64,000 bases of DNA from Blastochloris viridis (GTDB lineage: Bacteria; Pseudomonadota; Alphaproteobacteria; Rhizobiales; Xanthobacteraceae): positions 3,660,842 through 3,724,841 of the forward strand of contig NZ_CP012946.1 of NCBI RefSeq assembly GCF_001402875.1. Reading direction: 5' to 3'. A program made the translations under genes and the position numbers. The notes below the pieces were generated by a model. That model saw only the letters and a list, made by a program, of their open reading frames with translations, did no database searches and had not been told where the DNA came from. How positions within the stretch are numbered: position 1 is the stretch's first letter; the number at the start of each line of letters is the position of its first letter. Shown piece by piece: positions 31,502 through 41,118 of the stretch.

Positions 31502-33385
31502 ATGAACGAGAGCTATGACGTCATCGTGGTCGGCGGCGGCCATGCCGGCTGTGAAGCGGCCGCGGCGGCGGCGCGCCTTGGCGCCCGCACCGCGCTGGTG
31601 ACCCACCGGTTTGCCACGGTCGGGGCGATGAGCTGCAACCCCGCCATCGGCGGGCTCGGCAAGGGTCATCTGGTGCGTGAGATCGACGCCCTCGACGGCC
31701 TGATGGCGCGGGTGGCCGACCTCGGCGGCATCCAGTTCCGGGTGCTCAACCGTCGCAAGGGCCCGGCAGTTCGCGGCCCGCGCGCCCAGGCCGACCGCCG
31801 CCTCTACGCCGCGGCGATGCAGGCGGCGCTGCGCGCCCAGCCCAATCTGACGGTGATCGAGGCCGAGATTGACGATGTGATCGCTGCCGACGGCCGCGTT
31901 GCCGCCGCGGTCACCGCCGACGGGCGCACGCTGCGGACCGGGGCGGTTGTGCTGACCACCGGCACCTTCCTGCGCGGGGTGATTCATATCGGCCAAGTGA
32001 CGACGGCGGCCGGCCGGATCGACGAGCCGCCGGCGTTGGGTCTATCGCGGACGCTGTCGCGGCTCGGCTTTGCGCTGTCGCGGCTGAAGACCGGCACGCC
32101 GCCGCGGCTCGACGGCCGCACCATCGACTGGGCCAGCCTGGAGATGCAGGCCGGCGATGACCCGCCGGAGCCGTTCTCGACCTTGACCGAGCGACTGCCG
32201 AACCGCCAGATCGCCTGCGGCATCACCCGCACCACCGCGGCGACCCACGCCGCCATTCGCGCCAACCTGGCGCGCTCGCCACTGTTCTCCGGCCAGATCG
32301 AGAGTCGCGGCCCACGCTATTGCCCGTCGATCGAGGACAAGGTGGTGCGGTTCGGCGATCGCGACGGCCACCAGATTTTTCTCGAGCCGGAGGGGCTCGA
32401 CGACCCCACCGTCTATCCCAACGGCATATCGACCTCGCTGCCGGAGGACGTCCAGCGCGCGGTGGTGGCCTCGATTCCCGGGCTGGAGCGAGCGCAGATC
32501 GTGCGGCCGGGCTACGCCATCGAGTACGACCACGTCGACCCGCGCGAGTTGGCACCGACGCTGGAGGCGAAACGGCTGACCGGATTGTTCCTGGCCGGCC
32601 AAATCAACGGCACCACCGGCTATGAGGAGGCGGCGGCCCAGGGCCTGATTGCCGGCCTCAACGCGGCACGCCGTGCCGGTGGCGGCGGCGGCGTGGTGTT
32701 CGACCGCGCCGAAGCCTATCTTGGCGTCATGGTCGACGATCTGGTCACCCGCGGCGTGACCGAGCCCTACCGGATGTTCACCTCGCGGGCGGAATACCGG
32801 CTGACGCTGCGGGCCGACAATGCCGACCAGCGGCTGACGCCGCGCGGGGTTGCGCTCGGCTGCGTCGGGGCGGAGCGGGCGGGGCGGTTTTCGCGCAAGC
32901 GGGCGGCGCTCGACGCCGCACTGACGCTGGCGCGGTCGCTGACGGTGACGCCGGACCAGGGCGACCGATTCGGCCTCGTACTGAATCGCGACGGCAAGCG
33001 GCGGTCGGCGTTCGAGCTGATGTCTTATCCCGACATCGGGTTCGACCAGCTGGTGCAGGTGTGGCCGGAGCTGGGCGGGCTCGACCCCGCGATCGCCGGC
33101 CAGCTCACCGTCGACGCCACCTACGCGGTTTATCTCGACCGCCAAGCCGCCGACATCGCGGCGTTTCGGCGCGACGAAGCGCTGGCGATCCCCGACGAGC
33201 TCGATTACGGCGCCATCGCCGGACTGTCGACCGAGTTGCGGCAACGGCTGAGCGCGGTGCGGCCGCGCACGATCGGCCAGGCCGGCCGGGTCGAGGGCAT
33301 GACCCCGGCGGCACTGGCGCTGGTGTGCGTGCGGGCGCGGCGACCGGAGCGGCGAAGCGGCGGCGGTGAGGCGCAGTCGGGCTGA
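31502..33385 (+). CDS. mnmG: tRNA uridine-5-carboxymethylaminomethyl modification enzyme MnmG (GidA)
   Basis: MnmG is the FAD-dependent partner of MnmE in U34 modification. The 627-residue protein starts with the dinucleotide-binding [10 protein letters not shown] (11-20). It also has [15 protein letters not shown], the catalytic-cysteine region [31 protein letters not shown] and the C-terminal tRNA-binding helical domain (YGAIAGLS). A long gap of 571 nt follows before rsmG, whereas in many relatives the two are nearly contiguous. Confidence 0.97.
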   Translation: MNESYDVIVVGGGHAGCEAAAAAARLGARTALVTHRFATVGAMSCNPAIGGLGKGHLVREIDALDGLMARVADLGGIQFRVLNRRKGPAVRGPRAQADRRLYAAAMQAALRAQPNLTVIEAEIDDVIAADGRVAAAVTADGRTLRTGAVVLTTGTFLRGVIHIGQVTTAAGRIDEPPALGLSRTLSRLGFALSRLKTGTPPRLDGRTIDWASLEMQAGDDPPEPFSTLTERLPNRQIACGITRTTAATHAAIRANLARSPLFSGQIESRGPRYCPSIEDKVVRFGDRDGHQIFLEPEGLDDPTVYPNGISTSLPEDVQRAVVASIPGLERAQIVRPGYAIEYDHVDPRELAPTLEAKRLTGLFLAGQINGTTGYEEAAAQGLIAGLNAARRAGGGGGVVFDRAEAYLGVMVDDLVTRGVTEPYRMFTSRAEYRLTLRADNADQRLTPRGVALGCVGAERAGRFSRKRAALDAALTLARSLTVTPDQGDRFGLVLNRDGKRRSAFELMSYPDIGFDQLVQVWPELGGLDPAIAGQLTVDATYAVYLDRQAADIAAFRRDEALAIPDELDYGAIAGLSTELRQRLSAVRPRTIGQAGRVEGMTPAALALVCVRARRPERRSGGGEAQSG

Positions 33386-33956
33386 GCGGGTGTTGGTTTC
33401 GTCAGTCGGCGGCGCCGCCGCTCGGTGCGACGGGCGAGGGCGCGTTGCTCAGCGGGCCGGCGCCGCTGCCGCAGTCGCCGGTGGACTGGACCCTCGACCT
33501 TCCCGCCGGCGGGTGACGTCGGTGCTGCCGCCGGTCTGGTCGGCTGGACTAAAATTGGGGAGCGACAGCCTAAGAGCGCGGCGTGATTGCGCGAGGCGGC
33601 GCGACGCCGATCAATCGAGTCGCCGAGAGAGACCTGGCCATACGGCTCGGTGGCGTCTCGAGCCGTATGGCCTGGCGCTCGGTCGCCCAGCGCGCGCGTC
33701 GAAGTCGGTTCGGGGCCGGGGGGGGGTGGCGCCGGCCGCAATGCTGGGGAAAACCCGGTGCGCGGGCGCGGTGTTGCGGTGGACAAGCTGTGAACGAGTC
33801 GGATCCGCAACGACTGTCAGCCGCGCTAGTGCATTGGCAGCGGGCGTAAATTCGGCGCTGTGCGAGCAGCGCGGCGACAGAATGTAGCAAAATACCGTGC
33901 GGCGGGGTGACTGTGGATGGCTTGCGCTCGGAGCGCCACGGCCGCACTGTCGCGCC
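33386..33956. other. 571-nt mnmG-rsmG gap without a recognisable gene
   Basis: I see no supported gene. The stretch contains a 14-bp perfect inverted repeat (33636-33672), a run of nine G (33718-33726) and three weak DnaA-box-like words (revcomp of 33779-33787, 33790-33798 and 33912-33920, each about 7/9). Short open frames occur on both strands without ribosome sites or family resemblance. Confidence 0.5.
33636..33672. repeat. 14-bp perfect inverted repeat between mnmG and rsmG
   Basis: Arms GGCCATACGGCTCG (33636-33649) and CGAGCCGTATGGCC (33659-33672) enclose a 9-nt loop and could extend by two C-G pairs past one mismatch. No T tract follows in either direction, so it is not a classical terminator; function unknown. 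Confidence 0.7.
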
Positions 33957-34670
33957 ATGGCGATGACTCGACAGTTCAAGCCGGTGCGGCGCGACGCCGA
34001 CGTCGATCTCGACGCCGCTCTGGCCGACGACCGGGCGCGAGCGCTGGCAATCGTCCCTGTTTCACGTGAAATAGCGGAGCGGCTCGATCGCTTCGTCGCG
34101 CTGCTGCGCAAATGGCAGCCGGCGCAAAATCTGGTGGCGGCCTCGACGCTGCCGACGCTGTGGACCCGCCATATCGCCGATTCGCTGCAGCTCGCCGACT
34201 CGCTGCCCGGCGACAGCGTGGTCGATCTCGGCTCCGGCGCCGGCTTTCCCGGCCTGGTGCTGGCAGTGGCGCTGGCGGAGCGGCCCGGCGCCCGCGTCCA
34301 TCTGGTCGAGAGCAATCAGCGCAAGGCGGCGTTCCTGCGGGAGGCCGCCCGCGTCACCGGTGCGCCGGCCACGGTGCACGCCGCCCGCATCGAGGCCGTG
34401 CTTGCGGCGATCCCGACCCCGGTCGCGGCGGTGACGGCGCGGGCGCTGGCGCCGCTGGCCGATCTGGTCGCGCTGTCCTATCCGCTGTTGAAAAGCGGAG
34501 CGGTCGGTCTCTTTCTCAAGGGACAAGATGTAGAACGAGAATTGACCGAAACCTCTAAATCTTGGACACTTGAGGTCGTCACCACGCCCAGCCACACCGA
34601 TCCCGGAGGGCGGATTGTTCGCGTCAATAGGGCGGAACCCCGGGCTCCGAGCAGCTCCTCAGGATCTTAA
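33957..34670 (+). CDS. rsmG: 16S rRNA 7-methylguanosine methyltransferase RsmG (GidB)
   Basis: RsmG methylates G527 of 16S rRNA; loss gives low-level streptomycin resistance in several bacteria. The 237-residue protein has the SAM-binding motif VVDLGSGAGFPGLVLA, the NLVAAST block and VTARALAPL. The start could be the ATG at 33957 or 33963. A parS palindrome lies inside the gene, where it encodes VSREIA. The C-terminal tail (RAEPRAPSSSSGS) is extended and low in complexity. The parA ATG lies 3 nt after the stop. Confidence 0.94.
   Translation: MAMTRQFKPVRRDADVDLDAALADDRARALAIVPVSREIAERLDRFVALLRKWQPAQNLVAASTLPTLWTRHIADSLQLADSLPGDSVVDLGSGAGFPGLVLAVALAERPGARVHLVESNQRKAAFLREAARVTGAPATVHAARIEAVLAAIPTPVAAVTARALAPLADLVALSYPLLKSGAVGLFLKGQDVERELTETSKSWTLEVVTTPSHTDPGGRIVRVNRAEPRAPSSSSGS
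34058..34073. other. parS: parS site 4, inside rsmG
   Basis: TGTTTCACGTGAAATA matches parS at 15/16. It is translated as VSREI of RsmG. A parS within the rsmG reading frame is found in other bacteria, so the codons serve protein and DNA functions together. Confidence 0.9.
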
Positions 34671-34673
34671 GGC

Positions 34674-35480
34674 ATGACCGGATTCACCAAACCCAGGGTC
34701 ATTGCCATCGCCAATCAAAAGGGCGGCGTCGGCAAGACCACTACCGCGATCAACCTCGGCACGGCGCTAGCCGCCGTGAACGAGACCGTGCTGATCATCG
34801 ATCTCGACCCCCAGGGCAACGCCTCGACCGGGCTCGGCATCGATCGCAAGGCGCGCCGGGTGTCGACCTACGACGTGCTGGCCGGGGACGTCTCGCTCGC
34901 CGGCGCCATCTTCGACACCGCGGTGCCGCGGCTGGCGATCGCACCCTCGACGATGGATCTGTCCGGGATCGAGCTGGAGATCGCCGCCTCGCGCGACCGC
35001 GCCTTCCGCCTGCGCCACGCCATCGAGGGCCTGGAGGACGGCGCGGCCTGTCCCTACTCCTACATCCTGGTCGACTGTCCGCCGTCGTTGAACCTGCTCA
35101 CCGTCAACGCCATGGCGGCGGCCGACGCCATCTTGGTGCCGCTGCAGTGCGAGTTCTTCGCGCTGGAGGGCCTGTCGCAGCTGCTCAAGACCGTCGAGCA
35201 GGTGCGCTCGACCCTCAATCCGGCGCTGTCGCTGCAGGGCGTGGTGCTGACGATGTACGACGCCCGCAACAACCTTTCGAGCCAGGTGGTGGCCGACGTC
35301 CGGGCATTCCTGAAGGACAAGGTCTACGACACCATCATCCCCCGCAACGTCCGGGTGTCGGAGGCGCCGTCCTACGGCAAGCCGGTGCTGCTGTACGATT
35401 TGAAGTGCAGCGGCAGCCAGGCCTATCTGCGGTTGGCGTCGGAGATCATCCAGCGCGAGCGCGAGCTGCGCGCGGCCTGA
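34674..35480 (+). CDS. parA: Chromosome partitioning ATPase ParA (Soj)
   Basis: ParA is the Walker-type ATPase that binds nucleoid DNA and moves ParB-parS complexes apart after origin replication. The 268-residue protein has the deviant Walker A KGGVGKTTT (residues 16-24), A' LIIDLDPQGN, Walker B ILVDCPPSLNLL, and the DNA-binding basic C-terminus. A short N-terminus without an HTH marks it as chromosomal (type Ib-like) rather than the plasmid RepA/SopA type. It lies 3 nt after rsmG and 235 nt before parB. Confidence 0.97.
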   Translation: MTGFTKPRVIAIANQKGGVGKTTTAINLGTALAAVNETVLIIDLDPQGNASTGLGIDRKARRVSTYDVLAGDVSLAGAIFDTAVPRLAIAPSTMDLSGIELEIAASRDRAFRLRHAIEGLEDGAACPYSYILVDCPPSLNLLTVNAMAAADAILVPLQCEFFALEGLSQLLKTVEQVRSTLNPALSLQGVVLTMYDARNNLSSQVVADVRAFLKDKVYDTIIPRNVRVSEAPSYGKPVLLYDLKCSGSQAYLRLASEIIQRERELRAA

Positions 35481-35493
35481 CGCGGCTTCCGGC

Positions 35494-35591
35494 CGACCCC
35501 GCCGGGGTCGCGGACGCCGCTCGCCGGAGAATCCTCAAAGGCCAGGATTCGTCGGCGACCGGACGATGGTTTTCCGGCCCGAGCGGCCGGA
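35494..35591. repeat. Three short hairpins in the parA-parB spacer
   Basis: CGACCCC-GCC-GGGGTCG (35494-35510), GAATCCT-CAAAGGCC-AGGATTC (35529-35550) and TCCGGCC-CGAGC-GGCCGGA (35573-35591) follow each other in the 235-nt spacer. Each has a perfect 7-bp stem. They could stabilise or partly terminate the transcript between parA and parB. Confidence 0.45.
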
Positions 35592-35715
35592 CGCTGTATG
35601 AGCCGTCGCGGCGAGGCCGGGCGGGCGGCCGAAACGGCGGGAGCGTGGCGGCGCGGTCCCGAAGTGAGGAGGTCGGCGGTGCGACACCCGCCGCACACAA
35701 TTCTGGAGATCGAAC

Positions 35716-36603
35716 GTGGCCATGGCAGACGAATCGGCACGCTCGCGGCTGGGGCGCGGCCTCGCCGCCCTGATCGGCGACGTGGGTGAGGAGAGCGCGG
35801 CGGTCGAGCGGGCGCGCTACGGTCAGCGCCGGGTGCCGATCGAGTTCATCCGCGCCAACCCGCGCAACCCGCGCCGGATCTTCCAGGAAGACGAACTGGA
35901 GGAGCTCGCCGCCTCGATCCGCGAAAAGGGCATCATCCAGCCGATCCTGGTGCGCACGGTGCCGGGCCATCCCGACGCCTACGAGATCATCGCCGGCGAG
36001 CGGCGGTGGCGGGCGGCCCAGCGCGCCGCCCAGCACGACGTGCCGGTGATCCTGGTCGAGGCCAGCGACCGCGAGGCGATGGAAATCGCCATCATCGAGA
36101 ACGTCCAGCGCGCCGACCTCAACCCGCTGGAAGAGGCGATGGGCTACGACGCCCTGATCAGCCAGTTCAGCTACAGCCCGACCGACCTCGCCAAGACCAT
36201 CGGCAAGAGCCGCTCGCACGTCGCCAACACGCTGCGCCTGCTCAAGCTGCCGGAGGGTATCAAGACCACGCTGGCCGAAGGCAAGCTGACGGCGGGCCAC
36301 GCCCGTGCGCTGCTCGCCCACGACCAGCCCGAGGAGCTGGCCAAGGAAATCCTCGACAAGAACCTGTCGGTGCGTCAGGCCGAGGCGTTGGCGCAGACCA
36401 GCGCCGAAAAAGCCGGCCGGGCGCCGCAGACCCGCCCCCGCGGCGACAAGGACGCCGACACCCTGGCGCTGGAGAAGCGGCTGTCGGATGCGCTCGGGCT
36501 GAAGGTGTCGGTCGATCATCGCGGCGAGGGCGGCGAACTGCGTATCCGCTACCGCTCGCTCGAACAGCTCGATGACGTCTGCCGCCGCCTCACCGACGGC
36601 TGA
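35716..36603 (+). CDS. parB: Chromosome partitioning protein ParB (Spo0J)
   Basis: ParB is the CTP-dependent clamp that loads at parS and spreads along DNA. The 295-residue protein has an N-terminal ParA-stimulating motif RLGRGLAALI, box I (NPRNPRRIF), box II with the CTP-binding GERRWR at residues 94-99, and an HTH region (LAKTIGKSRSHVANTLRLLKLP) that reads parS. A C-terminal dimerisation domain (about 235-295) follows. GGAG at 35705-35708 favours the GTG at 35716 over the ATG at 35722. Its recognition sites lie 1.6-4.9 kb upstream. Confidence 0.97.
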   Translation: MAMADESARSRLGRGLAALIGDVGEESAAVERARYGQRRVPIEFIRANPRNPRRIFQEDELEELAASIREKGIIQPILVRTVPGHPDAYEIIAGERRWRAAQRAAQHDVPVILVEASDREAMEIAIIENVQRADLNPLEEAMGYDALISQFSYSPTDLAKTIGKSRSHVANTLRLLKLPEGIKTTLAEGKLTAGHARALLAHDQPEELAKEILDKNLSVRQAEALAQTSAEKAGRAPQTRPRGDKDADTLALEKRLSDALGLKVSVDHRGEGGELRIRYRSLEQLDDVCRRLTDG

Positions 36604-36604
36604 C

Positions 36605-36628
36605 CGGGCGATCGATTCGCCCCCGTTT
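36605..36628 (+). terminator. Weak hairpin after parB
   Basis: GGGCGA-TCGAT-TCGCCC followed by CCCGTTTCG lies immediately after the parB stop; a 6-bp stem with a short T stretch, so only a tentative terminator. Confidence 0.3.
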
Positions 36629-36779
36629 CGTCGATTTCAGGCGGAAATTCCCTGAAAAACCAAGGCGATCTGCCCGGCACCGCGGTCGCAGCTCGTCCGA
36701 TTCGGCGCCGAAACGTCGGCGCGCAGGGCGCAGGAACGCCCGCCTTCCGGTGACGCGAAGGGATCTCGCGACTACCGGT

Positions 36780-37754
36780 TCACACCGTCAGCACCACCTT
36801 GCCGCGGACGCGGCGGGTGGCGATGGCCTCCAGTGCCCGCGCCGCCTCCGCCAGGGGGTAGGTGGCGTCGATCGGCACCGTCAGCGTTCCGTCGGCGGCC
36901 CAGCCGAACAACCGGCTTAGCGCGGCGCGGAAGGCGTCGGGGTGGCGCTCGGCCCAGCCGCCGAGGCTGACGCCGAGGACGTCGCGGCCGCCGAGCAGCA
37001 CGAGATTGAGCGGGATTCTGGCAATGTCGCCGGCGGCGAAGCCGATCACCAGGAACCGGCCGGCGAAGGCGGTGGCGCGCAGCGCCGGCTCCGAATACGG
37101 CCCGCCGACCGCGTCATAGACCACGTCGACGCCGGCGCCGCGGGTCAGGGCACGCAGGCCCGCCTTGAGGTTCTGCGCGGTGTAGTCGAGGCCGTCGTCG
37201 GCGCCGAGCGCGCGGCAGAATGCCAGCTTCTCCGCCGAGGAGGCGCAGGCGATCACCCGCGCCCCCATCAGCTTGCCGATCTCGATGGCGGCGGCGCCGA
37301 CCCCGCCGGAGGCGCCGAGCACCGCCAGCGTCTCGCCCGGCTTCAGCCGGGCGCGGTCCTCCAGCGCGTGCAGCGTGGTGCCGTAGGTGACGATTGTCGC
37401 CGCCGCCCGCTCGAACGACAGTTGATCGGGCAGCCGCACCAGCCGCGCGGCCCGGGCCACCACCTTGTCCTGGGCGCAGCCCCAGCCGAGATAGGCGCCG
37501 ACGCGGTCGCCGGGCCGCACCTCCGTGACGCCGGGGCCGACCGCGGCCACCACCCCGGCGCATTCGCCGCCGGGCGCGAACGGACGCGGCGGCCGCTGCT
37601 GGTAGCGGTCCTGGATGATCAGCGTGTCGAAGAAATTGAGCGCGACGGCGCGGACCTCGACCACCGCCTCGCCGGGGCCGGCGACCGGCTCGGCGACGTC
37701 GGTGAGTTCGAGCGCGTCGGGCGGGCCGACCCTTGTCGACAGCAGGGCTTTCAT
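36780..37754 (-). CDS. NADPH:quinone oxidoreductase family protein
   Basis: A 324-residue zinc-independent medium-chain dehydrogenase/reductase of the quinone oxidoreductase group. The N-terminal GroES-like domain has FFDTLIIQDRYQ and PFAPGGECAG, and the Rossmann half has [19 protein letters not shown]. There are no clustered cysteines for the structural zinc of alcohol dehydrogenases. It would reduce quinones or other enone electrophiles with NADPH. The gene is isolated, convergent with parB and divergent from the RhtB-family gene. Confidence 0.9.
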   Translation of the reverse strand: MKALLSTRVGPPDALELTDVAEPVAGPGEAVVEVRAVALNFFDTLIIQDRYQQRPPRPFAPGGECAGVVAAVGPGVTEVRPGDRVGAYLGWGCAQDKVVARAARLVRLPDQLSFERAAATIVTYGTTLHALEDRARLKPGETLAVLGASGGVGAAAIEIGKLMGARVIACASSAEKLAFCRALGADDGLDYTAQNLKAGLRALTRGAGVDVVYDAVGGPYSEPALRATAFAGRFLVIGFAAGDIARIPLNLVLLGGRDVLGVSLGGWAERHPDAFRAALSRLFGWAADGTLTVPIDATYPLAEAARALEAIATRRVRGKVVLTV

Positions 37755-37874
37755 GGCGGGGCTCCGGCGGATGGGCCGGCAGTTTAACCCCGGCGCTGCC
37801 GGCAGGGGAGGGCCGCGTGGCGCGCCCTTGGTCGAACGCGCCGGCGCGGATTAGAACAGTGGCCGGAGGTTGCC

Positions 37875-38519
37875 ATGCTCGCCGTACCCGCGCCCGACGT
37901 CCTTGCCGCCTTCACGCTGGCCTGCGGCGTGCTGATCGTCACGCCGGGGCCGGACATGGCGCTGTTCCTGTCGCGCACGGTGGCGCAGGGCCGGCTCGCC
38001 GGCCTTGCCACCTTGGCTGGGGCGCTGAGCGGCATCCTGGTCCATTCGGCGCTGGCGGCGCTCGGGCTTTCGGCGCTGTTGGCAGCCTCGCCGGCGGCGT
38101 TTGACGTGCTGAAGTTCGCCGGCGCCGCCTATCTGGTGTGGCTGGCCTTCCAGGCGCTGCGCCATCGCGGCGGCCTCACGCTCGAGCCGGCGCCGGCGCG
38201 GCTGAGCACCGCCCGGCTCTATGCCAGCGGGCTCGGCGTCAACCTGCTCAACCCCAAGGTCATCTTGTTCTTCGTGACGTTCCTGCCGCAATTCGTGGCG
38301 GCGGACGATCCCGCCGCCGCCGGCCGGCTCGGCTTCCTCGGGCTCTATTTCATCGCGCTGGCGGCGCCGTCCTGCACGCTGATGGTGCTGGCGGCCGACC
38401 GCATCGCCGGCTGGCTGCGGGCCTCGCCGGCGGTGATGCGGACCATCGACTATCTGTTCGCCGGGGTGATGGGCGCGTTCGCGCTGAAGCTGATCACCGC
38501 CCGGACGGTCGGGAGCTGA
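37875..38519 (+). CDS. LysE/RhtB family translocator
   Basis: A 214-residue integral membrane protein with about six hydrophobic segments. The N-terminal signature is TPGPDMALFLSRTVAQGR and the middle block GVNLLNPKVILFFVTFLPQF; both are family hallmarks. Members export amino acids or homoserine lactone-like compounds; the substrate is unknown. GGAGG is positioned 6 nt before the ATG. The 3' end overlaps the convergent membrane-protein gene by 26 nt. Confidence 0.9.
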   Translation: MLAVPAPDVLAAFTLACGVLIVTPGPDMALFLSRTVAQGRLAGLATLAGALSGILVHSALAALGLSALLAASPAAFDVLKFAGAAYLVWLAFQALRHRGGLTLEPAPARLSTARLYASGLGVNLLNPKVILFFVTFLPQFVAADDPAAAGRLGFLGLYFIALAAPSCTLMVLAADRIAGWLRASPAVMRTIDYLFAGVMGAFALKLITARTVGS

Positions 38520-39018
38520 CCGGGGCGACCAGGAAGCCGGAGGCGTTGCGGCCGGCAATCAGCCAATAGATGAAGCCGACCACGCCGCCGGTCGCCGCCA
38601 TCATCAGCACCGCGCGGGTCTCGACCGGGGCGGCGCCGACCCCCTCGACCGCCATCAGATCGTAGAGCCCGACCAGCGCGCCCACCACCGCGCCCAGCGC
38701 GGCGTTGGCGGTCATGTGCAGCGTCAGCGAGCGCCAGCCGAACGCCTCGGTGAGAATCGCCACCAGCGCGCCGGGCATCGCCACCGGCGCCACCACCGCG
38801 GCCGCGATCACCATGCCGAGCAGCTGCAGCGGGTCGATGCCCTGCTCGGCGCTGAAGAAGGTGATCAGCCAGGCGAACAGCGCGAACTGGGCGAACGCCT
38901 CGGGCCCGGCGTCGCCGAACTCGGTCGAGGCAAACGAGGCGGTGAGAAACACCAGCCCGGCGCCGGCCGCCAGCGTTAACCCGAACAGGATGACGATGAG
39001 GCGCCAGAGCACGCTCAT
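38494..39018 (-). CDS. Hypothetical four-helix membrane protein
   Basis: I do not recognise a characterised family. The 174-residue sequence has four hydrophobic stretches: about residues 8-28, 42-60, 65-95 and 136-160. A small-residue-rich segment ([17 protein letters not shown]) lies in the middle. It is coupled to rlmN: its ATG overlaps by 4 nt the end of rlmN, which is read first on this strand. The gene overlaps the RhtB-family gene tail to tail. Similar small membrane proteins next to rlmN occur in Hyphomicrobiales, but no function is known. Confidence 0.75.
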   Translation of the reverse strand: MSVLWRLIVILFGLTLAAGAGLVFLTASFASTEFGDAGPEAFAQFALFAWLITFFSAEQGIDPLQLLGMVIAAAVVAPVAMPGALVAILTEAFGWRSLTLHMTANAALGAVVGALVGLYDLMAVEGVGAAPVETRAVLMMAATGGVVGFIYWLIAGRNASGFLVAPVSSRPSGR

Positions 39019-40247
39019 TCAGCCAATGCCATGGCGCGCAGCGCGTCGCGCTCTTGGTGCGACAGCCGCGCGGTCTCGCTCTTGAGCTGGCCGCAGGCGG
39101 CGAAGATGTCGCGGCCGCGCGGCGCGCGCACCGGGCTGGCGTAGCCGGCGTCGAACACGACTTCGGAGAAGCGCTCGATGCTGGTCCAGTCCGAGCACTC
39201 GTAGGTGGTGCCGGGCCAGGGGTTGAACGGGATCAGGTTGATCTTGGCCGGGATGCCCTTGAGCAGCCGCACCAGCTCGCGGGCGTCGGCGGCGGAATCG
39301 TTGACGTCCTTCAGCATCACGTATTCGAAGGTGATGCGCCGCGCGTTCGACAGGCCAGGATAGTCGCGGCAGGCGGCCAGCAGCTCCTTGATCGGGTATT
39401 TGCGGTTCAGCGGCACCAGCACGTCGCGCAGATCATCGCGCACCGCGTGCAGCGAAATCGCCAGCATGCAGTCGATCTCGGCGCCAGCGCGCGGGATCAT
39501 CGGCACCACGCCCGAGGTGGAGAGGGTCATGCGGCGCTTGCCGAGCGAGAGGCCGTCGCCGTCGCCGATGGTGAGAAGGGCGCGCTTGACCGCCTCGAAA
39601 TTGAACAGCGGCTCGCCCATCCCCATCATCACCACGTTGGTGATGAAGCGGCCGCCGTCGGTCGGCACGATGGCGCCGTCGGGCGCGGCGTTGCCCGGCC
39701 AGTCGCCGAGCCGGTCGCGCGCCACCAGCATCTGGCCGACGATCTCGTCTTCGGTCAGGTTGCGCACCAGCATCTGGGTGCCGGTGTGGCAGAACGCGCA
39801 GGTCATGGTGCAACCGACCTGCGAGGACAGGCAGAGCGTGCCGCGGCCGGGCTCGGGGATGTAGACCGTCTCGATGTCGTGCGGCTGGTCGCCGGGGTGC
39901 TGGGGCGGGAGCCGCAGCAGCCATTTGCGGGTGCCGTCGGCCGACACCAGCTCGGTCACCACCTCGGGGCGGGCCAGCGTGTAGTGGGCGGCGAGGTTGG
40001 CGCGCAGCGCCTTGCCGACATTGGTCATGGCGTCGAAATCGGCGACGCCGCGCTCATAGATCCAGCCCCACAGCTGCTGCACCCGCATGCGCAGCTCGCG
40101 CTCGGGCACGCCGATCTCGAACAGCGCCTTGGCGAGGCGACCGCGTCCGAGCCCGGCAATCGAGGGCTTCGCCGCGGTGATCGGGGCGGGAATGACGGCT
40201 TCGGGGGCGGCGCCGGCGGCCGCGCAAGTATCAATGTGTGTTGTCAT
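39015..40247 (-). CDS. rlmN: Dual-specificity 23S rRNA/tRNA adenine-C2 methyltransferase RlmN
   Basis: RlmN is a radical-SAM enzyme that methylates C2 of A2503 in 23S rRNA and A37 of some tRNAs. The 410-residue protein has the cluster motif C-x3-C-x2-C at Cys146/150/153 (CTMTCAFC). It also has [21 protein letters not shown] and the C-terminal catalytic cysteine in [12 protein letters not shown]. The second catalytic cysteine is expected there, so the protein looks intact. The N-terminal 30 residues are an extra low-complexity extension. Confidence 0.96.
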   Translation of the reverse strand: MTTHIDTCAAAGAAPEAVIPAPITAAKPSIAGLGRGRLAKALFEIGVPERELRMRVQQLWGWIYERGVADFDAMTNVGKALRANLAAHYTLARPEVVTELVSADGTRKWLLRLPPQHPGDQPHDIETVYIPEPGRGTLCLSSQVGCTMTCAFCHTGTQMLVRNLTEDEIVGQMLVARDRLGDWPGNAAPDGAIVPTDGGRFITNVVMMGMGEPLFNFEAVKRALLTIGDGDGLSLGKRRMTLSTSGVVPMIPRAGAEIDCMLAISLHAVRDDLRDVLVPLNRKYPIKELLAACRDYPGLSNARRITFEYVMLKDVNDSAADARELVRLLKGIPAKINLIPFNPWPGTTYECSDWTSIERFSEVVFDAGYASPVRAPRGRDIFAACGQLKSETARLSHQERDALRAMALAE

Positions 40248-40425
40248 GGGATCTGTCTTGGGTGCCGCGTCATACCACAGCCGGCGCGAAACAACATCTC
40301 GGAACGGCGGCGGTAACTGTCAATGACGACGGCGGGGCCGAACGGTTGCCAAACCGGCCCATTTACGTCCATGACGGGTGGCGCCTTGGACCACGCCTTG
40401 CCCCGACGCGACAAGCGGACTTGCC

Positions 40426-41109
40426 ATGACCCACGCTGCCTTTCCCGAACGCCTGATCGCCGGCTACCAGTCGTTTCTCGATCGGCGCTATGCCGAGCAG
40501 CGCGAGCAATACGAGGTGCTGGCGAAAGGGCAGTCGCCCAAGCTGATGGTGATTGCCTGCTGCGACTCGCGTGTTTCGCCGACCGTCATCTTCGATGCCA
40601 TGCCGGGCGAGCTGTTTACCGTGCGCAACGTCGCCAATCTGGTGCCGCCCTACGAGCCGGGCGGCCACCACGCCGCCTCCTCGGCGCTGGAATATGCCGT
40701 GCTCGGCCTCAAGGTCGAACACATCGTCGTGCTCGGCCACGCCAGCTGCGGCGGCGTGATGTCCTACGCCCGCCGCCACACCGACCTTAGCGCCAGCGAC
40801 TTCATCGGCCATTGGATGGCGATCCTGGAGCCGGCGGCCGCCGCCGAGGGCATCATGCCGGCGACGGATTTGCCCGATGAGGCGGTGACACGGCTGGAGC
40901 GCAGCGGCGTCCGCCAGTCGTTGGCCAATCTGATGACGTTTCCGTGGGTGCGTGACCGGGTGAAGACCGGCCGGCTGTTTCTGCACGGCGCCTATTTCGC
41001 CATCGCCACCGGCATGTTGGAGCGGCTCGACCCGGCCACCGACCGTTTCGTTCCGATGGGAACGCGCAACCCGTTCCGCGCCGAGGCGGTCGACGTCGAC
41101 GGCGGCTGA
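40426..41109 (+). CDS. Beta-class carbonic anhydrase
   Basis: The 227-residue cytosolic zinc enzyme interconverts CO2 and bicarbonate. Zinc ligands are Cys45 in ACCDSRVSP, His105 and Cys108 in LGHASCGG, with the Asp47-Arg49 dyad of the CxDxR motif. The ATG at 40426 is selected because THAAFPERLIAGYQSF is the family N-terminus. No gene of carbon fixation or cyanate metabolism is adjacent, so a housekeeping role in supplying bicarbonate is most likely. Confidence 0.94.
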   Translation: MTHAAFPERLIAGYQSFLDRRYAEQREQYEVLAKGQSPKLMVIACCDSRVSPTVIFDAMPGELFTVRNVANLVPPYEPGGHHAASSALEYAVLGLKVEHIVVLGHASCGGVMSYARRHTDLSASDFIGHWMAILEPAAAAEGIMPATDLPDEAVTRLERSGVRQSLANLMTFPWVRDRVKTGRLFLHGAYFAIATGMLERLDPATDRFVPMGTRNPFRAEAVDVDGG

Positions 41110-41118
41110 GCGCCCCCG

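Noticed and set aside
33386..33956. Alternative oriC next to mnmG (gidA), as in E. coli
   Set aside because: Only three weak (about 7/9) DnaA-like words and no AT-rich block. In alphaproteobacteria the origin is beside hemE, which is present here with the expected neighbours.
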